Positions 9,136 through 17,443 of a stretch of 64,000 nt of DNA are shown here, piece by piece. Source of the DNA: Robertmurraya korlensis (lineage in GTDB: Bacteria > Bacillota > Bacilli > Bacillales > Cytobacillaceae); assembly GCF_023715225.1 (NCBI RefSeq), contig NZ_JAMBNS010000009.1, forward strand, positions 62,001-126,000, written 5' to 3'. Position 1 is the stretch's first letter; each line of letters begins with the position of its first letter. The notes beneath the pieces are model-generated. The model was given only the letters and a program-made list of their open reading frames with translations, did not search any database and was not told the DNA's origin. A program made the position numbers and the translations under genes.

Positions 9136-9708
9136 ATGGGGATTGACCGAAAAAAGCTAATTGTTGAGGCTGCAACAAAGTCTTTTTCGCAGTTTGGCTA
9201 TAAAGCTACGACCATAGACCAAGTTGCCAAAATTGCAAATGTTGGTAAAGGAACCATTTATACCTTTTTTAAAAACAAAGAAGAGCTGTTTGATGAAATT
9301 ATCTCTAGCTTGATCAAAGAGCTAAAAGTAACAGCAGATGAAGCATTTTTAGGCGATTTGCCTTTCCATGAAAAGTTGCATCAGGCATTGTACCAAATTC
9401 TTGAATTTCGAATGAGCCATCAGCTTTCTATTAAGCTTTTTCAGGAAGCTAGAGAAATTGGTACCCCTGCTGTAGTAGATGTGATTAATCGGATGGAAAA
9501 TAATATATTGAGAAATATTGAAGAACGAGTCTCCAAAGCCATTGAAACAGGAAGTATACAATCCTGTGACCCGAAGGTAACGGCGGTTGTGATGCTGAAA
9601 CTGTATATTGCTTTAATATTCGATTGGGAAAAAAATAATCCACCACTTGAAAAAGACGAGATAGCCAAGCTATTTGAACAATATATATTTAAGGGTTTAG
9701 CCAAGTGA
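9136..9708 (+). CDS. TetR-family repressor (YhgD-like)
   Basis: The 190-residue protein has an N-terminal helix-turn-helix (residues 10-55, containing ATKSFSQFGYKATTIDQVAKIANVGKGTIYTFFKNKEEL) and a variable ligand-binding C-terminal domain, as in all TetR regulators. It corresponds in position and type to B. subtilis yhgD. It lies upstream of the yhgE-like gene, and identical operator halves precede both genes, so it likely represses itself and yhgE until an unknown inducer binds. The start codon has GAGGTG upstream. Confidence 0.88.
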   Translation: MGIDRKKLIVEAATKSFSQFGYKATTIDQVAKIANVGKGTIYTFFKNKEELFDEIISSLIKELKVTADEAFLGDLPFHEKLHQALYQILEFRMSHQLSIKLFQEAREIGTPAVVDVINRMENNILRNIEERVSKAIETGSIQSCDPKVTAVVMLKLYIALIFDWEKNNPPLEKDEIAKLFEQYIFKGLAK

Positions 9709-9730
9709 GCCCTTCTTTTTTTCTATAAAA

Positions 9731-9753
9731 TGACCAAATGAACATTTCAGTCA
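9731..9753. promoter_or_regulatory. TetR operator 2, before yhgE
   Basis: This is the second copy of the operator, in opposite orientation: TGACCAAATGAACA is followed by a looser TCAGTCA arm. It lies 28 nt before the yhgE start codon. Confidence 0.7.
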
Positions 9754-9780
9754 ATTTGAATAAAAAGGGGAGAATAACAA

Positions 9781-11937
9781 TTGAAAAATAATCTTCTAAA
9801 AGAAGAGATCACAGCGGTGTTTCGAAACCGGAAATTATTAATCCCACTTATCGCCGTCCTTTTTATACCTATTTTATATAGTGGGATGTTTTTATGGGCA
9901 TTTTGGGATCCATATGATCACTTAAAGGATCTTCCAGTAGCGATTGTAAATGAAGATGATGGTGCAACTTATGAAGGAAAAGAGCTCCATTTAGGTGATG
10001 ACTTAGTCGATAAGTTAAAGGAAAGTAAAGATTTTCATTTTGAGTTTGTTGATCGTACAGTGGCAAACGATGACTTAGAAAACCAAAAATATTATATGAT
10101 CGTCGAGATACCAGAAGATTTTTCTAAAAATGCGACAACACTTTTAGATGAAAACCCAGAGAAGCTTACACTTACGTATATACCTAATGAAGGCTATAAC
10201 TTCTTAGCTGCACAAATTGGGGGTACAGCTATTGAAAAGATTAAAGCCTCCCTGTCAGCAAAGGTAACAGAAACATATGCGGAAAGTATGTTTGACAAAG
10301 TAGGAGAACTAGCGGATGGAATGACAAAAGCAAGTGAAGGTGCCAATGATTTGAGCACTGGAACAGCTAATCTTTTGGCTGGAACTTCAAACTTTCAAGA
10401 AAAGCTGACTCAATTTTCAAATGGAACAGAAAGGTTTTCGGAAGGAATGACAAGTGCCACAAACGGGACAATTGCCCTCAATAAAGGTGCTTCTGATTTA
10501 TCATCAGGTTTAGGACAATTAACCGACGGCCAAACCGAGCTTCTTACGGCCTCAAAGAGAATTCAATCAGGACTAGGTAGCTTACATCAAGGAATTACGG
10601 ATGTGAACACAGGGTTAGAAACGGTGAATGAAAAAGTTCCGACATTAATTGGTGGCACAAGTGAGTTAATGAAAGGGGCTGCAACACTTGAAACCTCACT
10701 TGCTGAATGGCAAAAGGGTGCCGAGGCCGTTAATGGTGGCGTAAAGGCGCTCACTCAATCCTTACAAGCGGTGATTTCACAAATGCCTGAAGGACAGGAA
10801 AGAGCGGTTCTTGAACAAACACTAGCCTCTTTAGATTCAAACACCAAAATGCTAGCAGAAAAATCGGCTCTTTTGTCCGCGGGTGCAAGCAATCTTGAAA
10901 ATGGCATGGGTTCCTTACTAGCAGGACAAAAAGAACTTCAAGGTGGATTAAATCAATTAGAAGAAGGTACGGATGCTTTAGTAGCAGGATCTTCAGAACT
11001 TTCTGCGGGCCAAACAACGTTTGAGTCTGGCATGGAATACTTTCAACAAAAGCTTACTCTAGCATCAAATGGTGCCCAAAAAATTAGCGAGGGTACAAAT
11101 GGGTTAGTGTCCGGGGTAACAGAGCTATCGGACGCATCTAAAACCATTGCGTCAAGTGCCAGTCAGTTACAAGAAGGTAGCGATAAAATTGTTGATGGAA
11201 ACAATAAGTTATTAGACGGTAGCAATGAACTGTCAACGAAGCTAGCTGAAGGAGCAGACAAAGCGTCAAGCGTTGAGGCGACAGAGAAAACATTTAATAT
11301 GATGGCACAGCCAGTCGAAGTGAAAGAAAAGAAAGTAAATGAAGTATCAAACTACGGTACAGGGTTCGCTCCTTACTTCCTGTCGCTAGGATTGTTCGTA
11401 GGTGCTTTACTTTTATCAATTGTGTTTCCTTTAAAGGAGCCAGCTTCTATTCCTAAGAGTGGTATGAACTGGTTCATAAGCAAATTTTCTATTATTGGTG
11501 TAATTGGTGTATTACAGGGGATTGTAGCAGCCACCGTGTTATTGCTAGGTCTTGGTCTACAGGTTGAAAGTACTGTTTACTTCTATCTCTTCACGATCAT
11601 CACTAGTATCACGTTTGTGGCATTAATTCAATTATTGGTAACAACGCTTGGAGATCCAGGTCGTTTTGTCGCCATTATCGTTCTCATTTTGCAATTAACA
11701 ACAAGTGCGGGAACATTTCCATTAGAGCTTATTCCAAGTGCATTACAGCCGTTTAATTCATTATTGCCAATGACCTATTCGGTTCAAGGATTTAAAGCGG
11801 TTATTTCAAGTGGTGATTACTCATTCATGTGGCATAACGCATATATCCTTTTATCGTTTGCTATTGTATGTGCAATTGGGACCATCCTATATTTTTCGAA
11901 GATGCATAAGCGCCAGTTTCATATAATGGCAGAATAA
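9781..11937 (+). CDS. YhgE/Pip-domain membrane protein
   Basis: The 718-residue protein has one N-terminal membrane segment (about 18-38) and a long extracellular region. A central part (about 165-490) is made of repeated glycine/serine-rich helical units of the form GxxxLxxGxxxL, and five or so membrane segments form an ABC-2-type C-terminus. This is the YhgE/Pip (phage infection protein) architecture, related to the type VII secretion protein EsaA and to phage receptors. In B. subtilis YhgE is poorly understood. Regulation by the adjacent TetR protein is supported by the shared operator. It begins at TTG 9781 behind GGGGAG. Transport, phage reception and secretion are all open possibilities. 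Confidence 0.85.
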   Translation: MKNNLLKEEITAVFRNRKLLIPLIAVLFIPILYSGMFLWAFWDPYDHLKDLPVAIVNEDDGATYEGKELHLGDDLVDKLKESKDFHFEFVDRTVANDDLENQKYYMIVEIPEDFSKNATTLLDENPEKLTLTYIPNEGYNFLAAQIGGTAIEKIKASLSAKVTETYAESMFDKVGELADGMTKASEGANDLSTGTANLLAGTSNFQEKLTQFSNGTERFSEGMTSATNGTIALNKGASDLSSGLGQLTDGQTELLTASKRIQSGLGSLHQGITDVNTGLETVNEKVPTLIGGTSELMKGAATLETSLAEWQKGAEAVNGGVKALTQSLQAVISQMPEGQERAVLEQTLASLDSNTKMLAEKSALLSAGASNLENGMGSLLAGQKELQGGLNQLEEGTDALVAGSSELSAGQTTFESGMEYFQQKLTLASNGAQKISEGTNGLVSGVTELSDASKTIASSASQLQEGSDKIVDGNNKLLDGSNELSTKLAEGADKASSVEATEKTFNMMAQPVEVKEKKVNEVSNYGTGFAPYFLSLGLFVGALLLSIVFPLKEPASIPKSGMNWFISKFSIIGVIGVLQGIVAATVLLLGLGLQVESTVYFYLFTIITSITFVALIQLLVTTLGDPGRFVAIIVLILQLTTSAGTFPLELIPSALQPFNSLLPMTYSVQGFKAVISSGDYSFMWHNAYILLSFAIVCAIGTILYFSKMHKRQFHIMAE

Positions 11938-11939
11938 AA

Positions 11940-11975
11940 AATAGCCCCAGTCAGCTGACTGGGGCCTTTATTATA
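11940..11975. terminator. Bidirectional terminator between yhgE and yhfH
   Basis: A near-perfect 22-bp palindrome (11944-11965, arm GCCCCAGTCA) has a T-rich stretch on the right and a TATTTTTT run when read leftward. It serves both converging genes. Confidence 0.88.
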
Positions 11976-11985
11976 AACTACGAAT

Positions 11986-12120
11986 CTATATGTTTGTTAC
12001 ATTCATGCAATGCTCGCACTTATTGCCATAGCATTCATGTTGTTCTTCAATTTTATTCCCACATTGTACACATTCCTTTGGTGGTAAGTTCCTGAAAAAT
12101 TCAACGATGCTCTCAAACAT
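11986..12120 (-). CDS. yhfH: YhfH-family small zinc-ribbon protein
   Basis: A 44-residue ORF, too short for usual gene callers, reads MFESIVEFFRNLPPKECVQC and continues with GNKIEEQHECYGNKCEHC. It has two CxxC pairs (Cys17/Cys20 and Cys35/Cys38) plus Cys30, as in B. subtilis YhfH, a small protein of unknown function encoded in this same neighbourhood. GGGGG lies 7 nt before the ATG, and a good promoter (TTGACA, 17 nt, TACAAT) stands upstream on the minus strand. It ends in a shared bidirectional terminator. Zinc binding is inferred from the cysteine pattern. Confidence 0.88.
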   Translation of the reverse strand: MFESIVEFFRNLPPKECVQCGNKIEEQHECYGNKCEHCMNVTNI

Positions 12121-12168
12121 ATAAGTTCCCCCTATTTTGGTGTTTGAAACAGATTAGTTATTAACTAT

Positions 12169-12197
12169 ATTGTATTATAACAGACTAGGTGTGTCAA
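12169..12197 (-). promoter_or_regulatory. Sigma-A promoter of yhfH
   Basis: On the minus strand TTGACA (12197-12192) and TACAAT (12174-12169) are separated by 17 nt, about 50 nt before the yhfH start codon. Confidence 0.65.
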
Positions 12198-12280
12198 TCG
12201 TTGTTTTACCTATTTTTCATAAATAAATAAAAAAGCTATAATAAACGATAGATATAATAATAAGCGGAGGGAATCGTTCG

Positions 12281-13015
12281 ATGAAGCTCACAACAATAGG
12301 TTTTTGGGGTGGTTATCCCAAAGCAGATGAAGCTAGCACAGGCTATGTATTAGAACATAATGGTTTTAAATTATTGATTGATTGTGGAAGCGGGGTTTTG
12401 TCTAAATTACAAAATTATTACCAGCCTGAAGAACTAGATGCGGTTGTGTTATCTCATTATCATGCCGATCATATTGCAGACATTGGCGCTTTGCAGCATG
12501 CTCGATTGATTCAAGGGTTTTTAGGTGGTCAGATGAGTACATTACCGATTTATGCCCATGATGGGGATACCTATGAATTTTCAAAGTTAACGTACAAAAC
12601 GATAACAAAAGGGATTGCTTATGACGCCAATGAAGAATTGAAAGTAGGTCCATTCACTATTCGATTTTTATTAACAAAGCATCCGGTTCCTTGCTATGCG
12701 ATGAGATTTGAGGCTGATGGCAAAGCACTTGTATACACAGCAGATACTTCGTTTATTGAGGGATTTGTTTCATTTAGTGAGGGAGCCGACGTTCTTTTAT
12801 GTGAATGTAATTTTTATGCAAATCAGGACGGTAGTGGAGCTGGGCATATGAACAGCATTGATGCCGGCAAGCTTGCAACAAGAGCAAATGTTAAGCAGCT
12901 TGTGTTAACGCATCTTCCACACTATGGAGAACTACAGCAGTTAGTTGACGAAGCAAAGCAACATTATAATGGCCCAACAGGCTTGGCCCACACCGGACAA
13001 GTGATTGAAATATAA
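12281..13015 (+). CDS. yhfI: YhfI-like metallo-beta-lactamase-fold hydrolase
   Basis: The 244-residue protein has the RNase Z/ElaC-like metallo-beta-lactamase fold: the metal motif HYHADH (in LSHYHADHIADIG, about residues 57-69), a TKHPVPC segment, a YTADTSF strand with the bridging Asp, and a final LTHLPHYG with the last metal His. It is cytosolic and the substrate is unknown; phosphodiester cleavage is suggested by the fold. It is directly followed by lplJ after 12 nt, as in B. subtilis (yhfI ... yhfJ). Confidence 0.85.
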   Translation: MKLTTIGFWGGYPKADEASTGYVLEHNGFKLLIDCGSGVLSKLQNYYQPEELDAVVLSHYHADHIADIGALQHARLIQGFLGGQMSTLPIYAHDGDTYEFSKLTYKTITKGIAYDANEELKVGPFTIRFLLTKHPVPCYAMRFEADGKALVYTADTSFIEGFVSFSEGADVLLCECNFYANQDGSGAGHMNSIDAGKLATRANVKQLVLTHLPHYGELQQLVDEAKQHYNGPTGLAHTGQVIEI

Positions 13016-13027
13016 GGAGAGAGAAGT

Positions 13028-14016
13028 ATGTTATTTATTGATAATAAAGGAATCACAGATCCCAGAGTAAACTTAGCGATTGAAGAATATTGCCTGAAAA
13101 AATTAAACATAGACGAAACGTATCTACTGTTCTACATAAATGAACCATCCATTATCATTGGCAAAAATCAAAATACGATTGAAGAAATAAATACGGATTA
13201 CGTAGAGGAAAACGGGATTCATGTCGTCCGAAGGCTTTCAGGTGGTGGAGCTGTTTACCATGATTTAGGGAATTTGAATTTCAGCTTTATTACCAAGGAT
13301 GATGGAGAAAGCTTTCATAATTTTAAAAAGTTTACGGATCCGGTCGTTGAAGCTTTACGTGAGCTAGGAGTACAGGCAGAATTAAGTGGGAGAAACGACA
13401 TTGTAGTGGGAGGTAGAAAAATTTCTGGGAATGCACAGTTTTCCACAAAGGGACGAATGTTTAGTCATGGAACGCTTATGCTTGATTCAGAGATTGACCA
13501 TGTTGTATCAGCATTAAAGGTGCGAAAGGATAAAATTGAATCGAAAGGGATCAAGTCGATTCGAAGCCGTGTCGCCAATATTTCAGAATTTTTAACAGAA
13601 AAGGTTCAATGGAAGAGTTTCGTTCCTTGCTTCTTGAGAAGATCTTTGGTGGTACAGAGAATGTAAATGAGTATGTGTTAACAGAAGAAGACTGGAAGAA
13701 TATTCATGAACTTTCTAAAGAACGCTACCAAAATTGGGATTGGAACTATGGAAAGTCTCCGAAGTTTAATCTTCAGCATTCACACCGTTTCCCTGTGGGA
13801 CATATTGATGTTCGACTTGAAGTGAATAAAGGAGTTATTGAAAGCTGTAAAATTTATGGTGATTTCTTTGGTGTTGGAGATGTCACTGAAATAGAAGAAA
13901 AGTTAACGGGAATTCGTTACGATAAAGCTGTGATACAATTAGCGTTGGACGATGTAAATATTAAACATTATTTCGGTAACGTGACAAAAGAAGATTTTTT
14001 AGAATTAATTTATTAA
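13028..14016 (+). pseudogene. lplJ: Lipoate-protein ligase LplJ, interrupted by a one-base frameshift
   Basis: Two overlapping frames (13028-13666 and about 13609-14016) together encode one lipoate-protein ligase. The first carries the substrate motifs RRLSGGGAVYHDLGNLNFS and GRNDIVVGGRKISGNAQ with the catalytic lysine. The second carries the C-terminal accessory domain. The frame changes by -1 near 13600-13608: restoring a single T in GGTTC (giving GTT TCA ATG GAA GAG) would make a 329-residue protein, close to the B. subtilis length of 331. The enzyme attaches free lipoate to E2 and GcvH proteins. It is either a true recent loss or a sequencing slip at a short T run. The rest of the gene shows no decay, which favours a recent or artefactual event. 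Confidence 0.85.
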
Positions 14017-14035
14017 CTTGTTGGGGGATTAAAGG

Positions 14036-15022
14036 ATGGCAATTTTAGTAACAGGTGGAGCCGGCTATATTGGTAGCCACACAGTGGTAGAGCTTTTGAA
14101 TCAAGGAGAAGAAGTCGTGGTTGTAGACAATTTACAAACCGGCCATCTCCCAGCGGTAAAGGGTGCAACTTTCTATCAAGTGGATTTACGCGATTCGAAA
14201 GCATTAAGTGAAGTGTTTTCAAAGCACTCGATTGAAGCGGTGATTCATTTTGCTGCAAGTTCTCTTGTCGGAGAAAGTGTAGAGAAGCCGCTTATGTATT
14301 ATGAAAATAATCTTATTGCATCACATTCATTGGTCTCTGTAATGGTGGAGCATCATGTGAAGAAAATAGTGTTTTCATCAACAGCAGCAACCTATGGGGA
14401 GCCGAAAGAAGTTCCGATTTCAGAGGAGTCAGAAACGTCTCCAACAAATCCATATGGAGAAACAAAGCTTGCAATGGAGAAAATGTTCCGTTGGTGTGAT
14501 GGGGCTTATGGCTTAAAGTCGATTTCGCTACGTTATTTTAATGCCGCTGGTGCTCATCCGGACGGAATAATTGGTGAGGACCACACACCTGAAACTCATT
14601 TGATCCCAATTATTTTGCAGGTAGCCTTAGGACAGAGAGAGCATATTGGAATCTATGGTGATGATTATCCGACTGAGGACGGAACATGTATCCGCGATTA
14701 TATTCATGTCATGGACCTTGCTAACGCTCACTGGTTAGCTTTAGAATATTTGCGTAAAAATGAAGTTAGTGACGTGTTCAACTTAGGAAATGGCCGAGGC
14801 TTTTCGGTAAAAGAGGTAATCGAAACAGCAAGAACAGTTACAAAGCATGAAATTCCAGCTGTTGTTAGTCCTCGTCGAGCGGGTGATCCGGCTGTATTAA
14901 TTGCCTCATCTGAAAAAGCTCAGGAAACTCTGGGCTGGAAGCCAAAGTATAACCAGTTAGAAACCATTATTGAAACCGCATGGAATTGGCATCAGAACAA
15001 TCCTGGTGGTTATAAGAAATAG
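14036..15022 (+). CDS. galE: UDP-glucose 4-epimerase
   Basis: This NAD-dependent SDR-type epimerase interconverts UDP-glucose and UDP-galactose for galactose use and cell-surface sugar synthesis. Visible are the NAD motif GGAGYIGSHT at the N-terminus, the catalytic Ser in FSSTAATYG and YxxxK (YGETK). The substrate-binding YFNAAGAH and the late PRRAGDPA motifs are also present. The length of 328 residues is standard. It follows lplJ by 19 nt and ends in a strong terminator. No other gal gene is nearby, so envelope polysaccharide supply is a likely role. Confidence 0.95.
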   Translation: MAILVTGGAGYIGSHTVVELLNQGEEVVVVDNLQTGHLPAVKGATFYQVDLRDSKALSEVFSKHSIEAVIHFAASSLVGESVEKPLMYYENNLIASHSLVSVMVEHHVKKIVFSSTAATYGEPKEVPISEESETSPTNPYGETKLAMEKMFRWCDGAYGLKSISLRYFNAAGAHPDGIIGEDHTPETHLIPIILQVALGQREHIGIYGDDYPTEDGTCIRDYIHVMDLANAHWLALEYLRKNEVSDVFNLGNGRGFSVKEVIETARTVTKHEIPAVVSPRRAGDPAVLIASSEKAQETLGWKPKYNQLETIIETAWNWHQNNPGGYKK

Positions 15023-15031
15023 TATGTAGGT

Positions 15032-15057
15032 GGGGCTCCTTGGATGGAGCCCCTTTT
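15032..15057 (+). terminator. Intrinsic terminator of galE
   Basis: GGGGCTCC (15032-15039), a 6-nt loop and GGAGCCCC (15046-15053) are followed by TTTT. Confidence 0.85.
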
Positions 15058-15061
15058 GGTG

Positions 15062-15772
15062 TTATTGAAGAATGCGGTTTTGCTGATTACTCTGCATATT
15101 TGGTATGCCTTGCATTCCTTGGATATTTTGCATTCCCTGTGTACCTTGGGAACCACCTGTAGCGAACGAATTCAGCAGCTGTTGCGTGTCTTCTTCTTTT
15201 AACTGTGGAACTTGATAATATTCCTTTTTGTTTTGATATAAGAAGATTTCGTACGCCATTTCCAAATAGTTAGGGATACTATCCTGAAGCACGCGTCGCA
15301 CAATCGGATTCGTTGCTTCACCAGCAGCCATCGTCATCGTTTGTGCAGATGACTTCATACAGCCAAGCATGAGAGAAGATAAACATTTATCATCAATTTC
15401 AGCTGCAGATTGCTTCGGTTTAGTTGGTTGGGAGGATTTCATACCATAAACAACATCATTGGATTGCTTCATCATATAGCTAGAAGTTGGATGACTTGGA
15501 TCTTGTCCAGTTTTAAAACATTCGACTAACACATTATATTGATCCGTAATAAATTGACGTTGTCGAACGACAATATCTTTTAACTCTGGATCCTTAATCT
15601 GTTGCTCGAACATTAAATATTGGTCAATGGTACCAAGAGTACCCGAAATCACTTCATGCACATCAAGAATCTCATGCGCCCCGTGATTCACAGTTCTTGC
15701 CATATTCGGTGAAGCCATCATATTATTTGTAGATGCCGTTTGCATAGTGTTTTGCTGTTGTTGTGTTATCAT
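15062..15772 (-). CDS. CotF-family spore coat protein
   Basis: The 236-residue protein has a central Coat_F-type helical domain (about residues 30-185, from HEILDVHEVISGTLGTIDQYL to YEIFLYQNKKEYYQVPQL). Its ends are rich in Gln, Asn and Met; the tail holds GMQNIQGMQGIPNMQ-like repeats. Such proteins are layered into the spore coat or appear in the forespore; the role is structural. The upstream extension to 15850 was rejected because ATG 15772 has a GGGGG ribosome site 9 nt before it and a sigma-G-type promoter overlaps the extension. Forespore expression is therefore predicted. Confidence 0.82.
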   Translation of the reverse strand: MITQQQQNTMQTASTNNMMASPNMARTVNHGAHEILDVHEVISGTLGTIDQYLMFEQQIKDPELKDIVVRQRQFITDQYNVLVECFKTGQDPSHPTSSYMMKQSNDVVYGMKSSQPTKPKQSAAEIDDKCLSSLMLGCMKSSAQTMTMAAGEATNPIVRRVLQDSIPNYLEMAYEIFLYQNKKEYYQVPQLKEEDTQQLLNSFATGGSQGTQGMQNIQGMQGIPNMQSNQQNRILQ

Positions 15773-15822
15773 CCGTCTCAACCCCCACTTTCGGATTTGT
15801 ACAGCTAAATACCGTACGTGTC

Positions 15823-15852
15823 TATTATGGTGAAAGATGAGGAGGAGCATAC
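15823..15852 (-). promoter_or_regulatory. Sigma-G/F-type promoter of the CotF-like gene
   Basis: On the minus strand GTATG (15852-15848), 18 nt, and CATAATA (15829-15823) match the sigma-G consensus (gnATR, 17-18 nt, CATnnTA) at every informative position. The start codon is 51 nt further on. Confidence 0.65.
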
Positions 15853-15872
15853 GGGGTGAAAATTTGGGAAAA

Positions 15873-16346
15873 ATGGTAGTTAGGTTCCCCTAGAAGCTAA
15901 AAAAGCGCGTGGTGGTAACCAAAGTGTGGGTTAGGTTCCCGTGAGTAATGAAAAAAGCGCGTGGTGGTAACCAAAGTGTGAGTTAGGTTCCCGTGAGTAA
16001 TGAAAAAAGCGCGTGGTGGTAACCAAAGTGTGGGCTAGGTTCCCGTGAGTAATGAAAAAAGCGCGTGGTGGTAACCAAAGTGTGAGTTAGGTTCCCGTGA
16101 GCAAAGAAAAAAGCACGCGGTGGTAACCAAAGTGTGAGTTAGGTTCCCGTGAGCAAAGGAAAAAGCACGCGGTGGTAACCAAAGTATGAGTTAGGTTCCC
16201 GTGAGCAAAGAAAAAAGCGCGTGGTGGTAACCAAAGTGTGAGTTAGGTTCCCATGAGCAAAGAAAAAAGCACGCGGTGGTAACCAAAGTATGGGTTAGGT
16301 TTCCGTGAGCACTATAAAAAGTTCTTAGCAGTAACCAAAGTTTCAG
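15873..16346. repeat. Array of eight 52-bp tandem repeats with partial end units
   Basis: Eight head-to-tail 52-bp units start at 15905, 15957, 16009, 16061, 16113, 16165, 16217 and 16269, with a truncated unit before (from 15873) and a degraded one after (16321). Units differ at a few bases only; GCGCGT (units 1-4, 7) and GCACGC (5, 6, 8) alternate as linked changes. Each unit has GGTAACCAAA, a 7-nt variable loop (GTGTGGG, GTGTGAG, GTATGAG or GTATGGG) and TTAGGTTCCC, which can fold into an 8-bp stem with two single mismatches. There are no unique spacers, and the period is not a multiple of three, so it is neither CRISPR nor coding. With the flanks it fills the 628-bp gap between two divergent/convergent genes. 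Confidence 0.95.
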
Positions 16347-16400
16347 AAACAACACTCAATTACAAAATAACCACTATATATGCAACATCTTTCCTACAAT

Positions 16401-17312
16401 TTAACTTTTTAAAACAAAATGTGCTTTCCTACTATGGCCCCTTAATGCAAAGTGTGATGACAACACCCGCCTCACAGTCTTCTTCGACCTCACCACACCC
16501 CCGCACCACTCATAAACAGCATTCGTTGTCACTAACCGATCCGGAAACAGCAGCATAAACTCATGAACGCCTCTAATGATGGCATCGTCAATACTTTCAA
16601 TTGTTCCGCATGAACAGACCAATCTCGTTTCTGTAGCTTCTTTGAAAAATGTATAGCAGTGGGAACAATACATTCCCTTTTGCAGCTTCTCAAAAGAATA
16701 ATCAGGTTTCCTTTTTATGGGAGATGTTGTCAAATGATGAGTGAGAAGTTTATTTGCAATTTTCTCATGTAGGTGAGTGGTTTTGGTTGGTTTGTTGGCA
16801 AGTGTTCGTAAACGATGGATTTGGGTAGGGTGGATAATGGGTGTTTTCATGGGAGCTTGATAGAGGGTGAACTCAGGATTAACAAACACTAAAAATGGTT
16901 CAATTGGAAGCATACAGCCATGTTCTTGTAAAAAGCGTCGCAGCAAGGATTCGCTTCTTTGCAACTGTTCAAGGGGGTTTTTAATTTCCTTTTCTGATAA
17001 AGTGTACCAACGATCTCCTCTAACAAAGAAATCCCCTTCAAAATTTTTTATCTCAAACAACAAAACCGATTCTTGAAAAATGGCTAGGGAATCCATTTGA
17101 AAAAGGTTATTACCAAAATCAAGCAGTACATCATTTAACAGCAGAAACTCATTCGTCAATGTACTGACATATTGATCAAACAATAATTCGCCAGCATAGC
17201 CCTTTTCAAGATGCTGGTAATGAGAAACATCCTTTTCACACAGGCTCGTTCTTAAAAATAAACTGCGATATAACAATAGGTTTTCTGACTCTTTTCTCGA
17301 TTTAAGTAACAT
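16401..17312 (-). CDS. NERD-domain (nuclease-related) protein
   Basis: The protein has a NERD domain, a PD-(D/E)XK-like nuclease fold: the core shows MDSLAIF, then LLFEIKNFEGDFF with the ExK pair, then QLQRSESLLRRFLQ. A C-terminal part has a four-cysteine zinc-finger-like site (CSHC and CSCG). Function is unknown; DNA processing is suggested by the fold. The frame is open to 17462, but the sequence beyond 17312 contains a sigma-A promoter and a FadR box for the divergent lcfB and has no ribosome site. AAAGGA lies 8 nt before the ATG at 17312, which I take as the start (303 residues); ATG 17321 is an alternative. Confidence 0.75.
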   Translation of the reverse strand: MLLKSRKESENLLLYRSLFLRTSLCEKDVSHYQHLEKGYAGELLFDQYVSTLTNEFLLLNDVLLDFGNNLFQMDSLAIFQESVLLFEIKNFEGDFFVRGDRWYTLSEKEIKNPLEQLQRSESLLRRFLQEHGCMLPIEPFLVFVNPEFTLYQAPMKTPIIHPTQIHRLRTLANKPTKTTHLHEKIANKLLTHHLTTSPIKRKPDYSFEKLQKGMYCSHCYTFFKEATETRLVCSCGTIESIDDAIIRGVHEFMLLFPDRLVTTNAVYEWCGGVVRSKKTVRRVLSSHFALRGHSRKAHFVLKS

Positions 17313-17389
17313 CTTCCACATCCTTTCCTTTTCAGTGTATAACTTCTCAAACGATTTGTCTAAAAATTCATAAATGTATGCGTTTACAC

Positions 17390-17418
17390 TTGTAAGCCTA
17401 ATTGCCAACCAATATAAT
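17390..17418 (+). promoter_or_regulatory. Sigma-A promoter of lcfB
   Basis: TTGTAA (17390-17395), a 17-nt spacer and TATAAT (17413-17418) form a strong promoter. Transcription would start near 17425 and give a leader of about 200 nt before lcfB. Confidence 0.7.
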
Positions 17419-17443
17419 GGAAGTAAGGGTTTATCACTCTTTA

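Noticed and set aside
15873-16346. CRISPR array
   Set aside because: Units are contiguous 52-bp repeats without unique spacers, and no cas gene is near.
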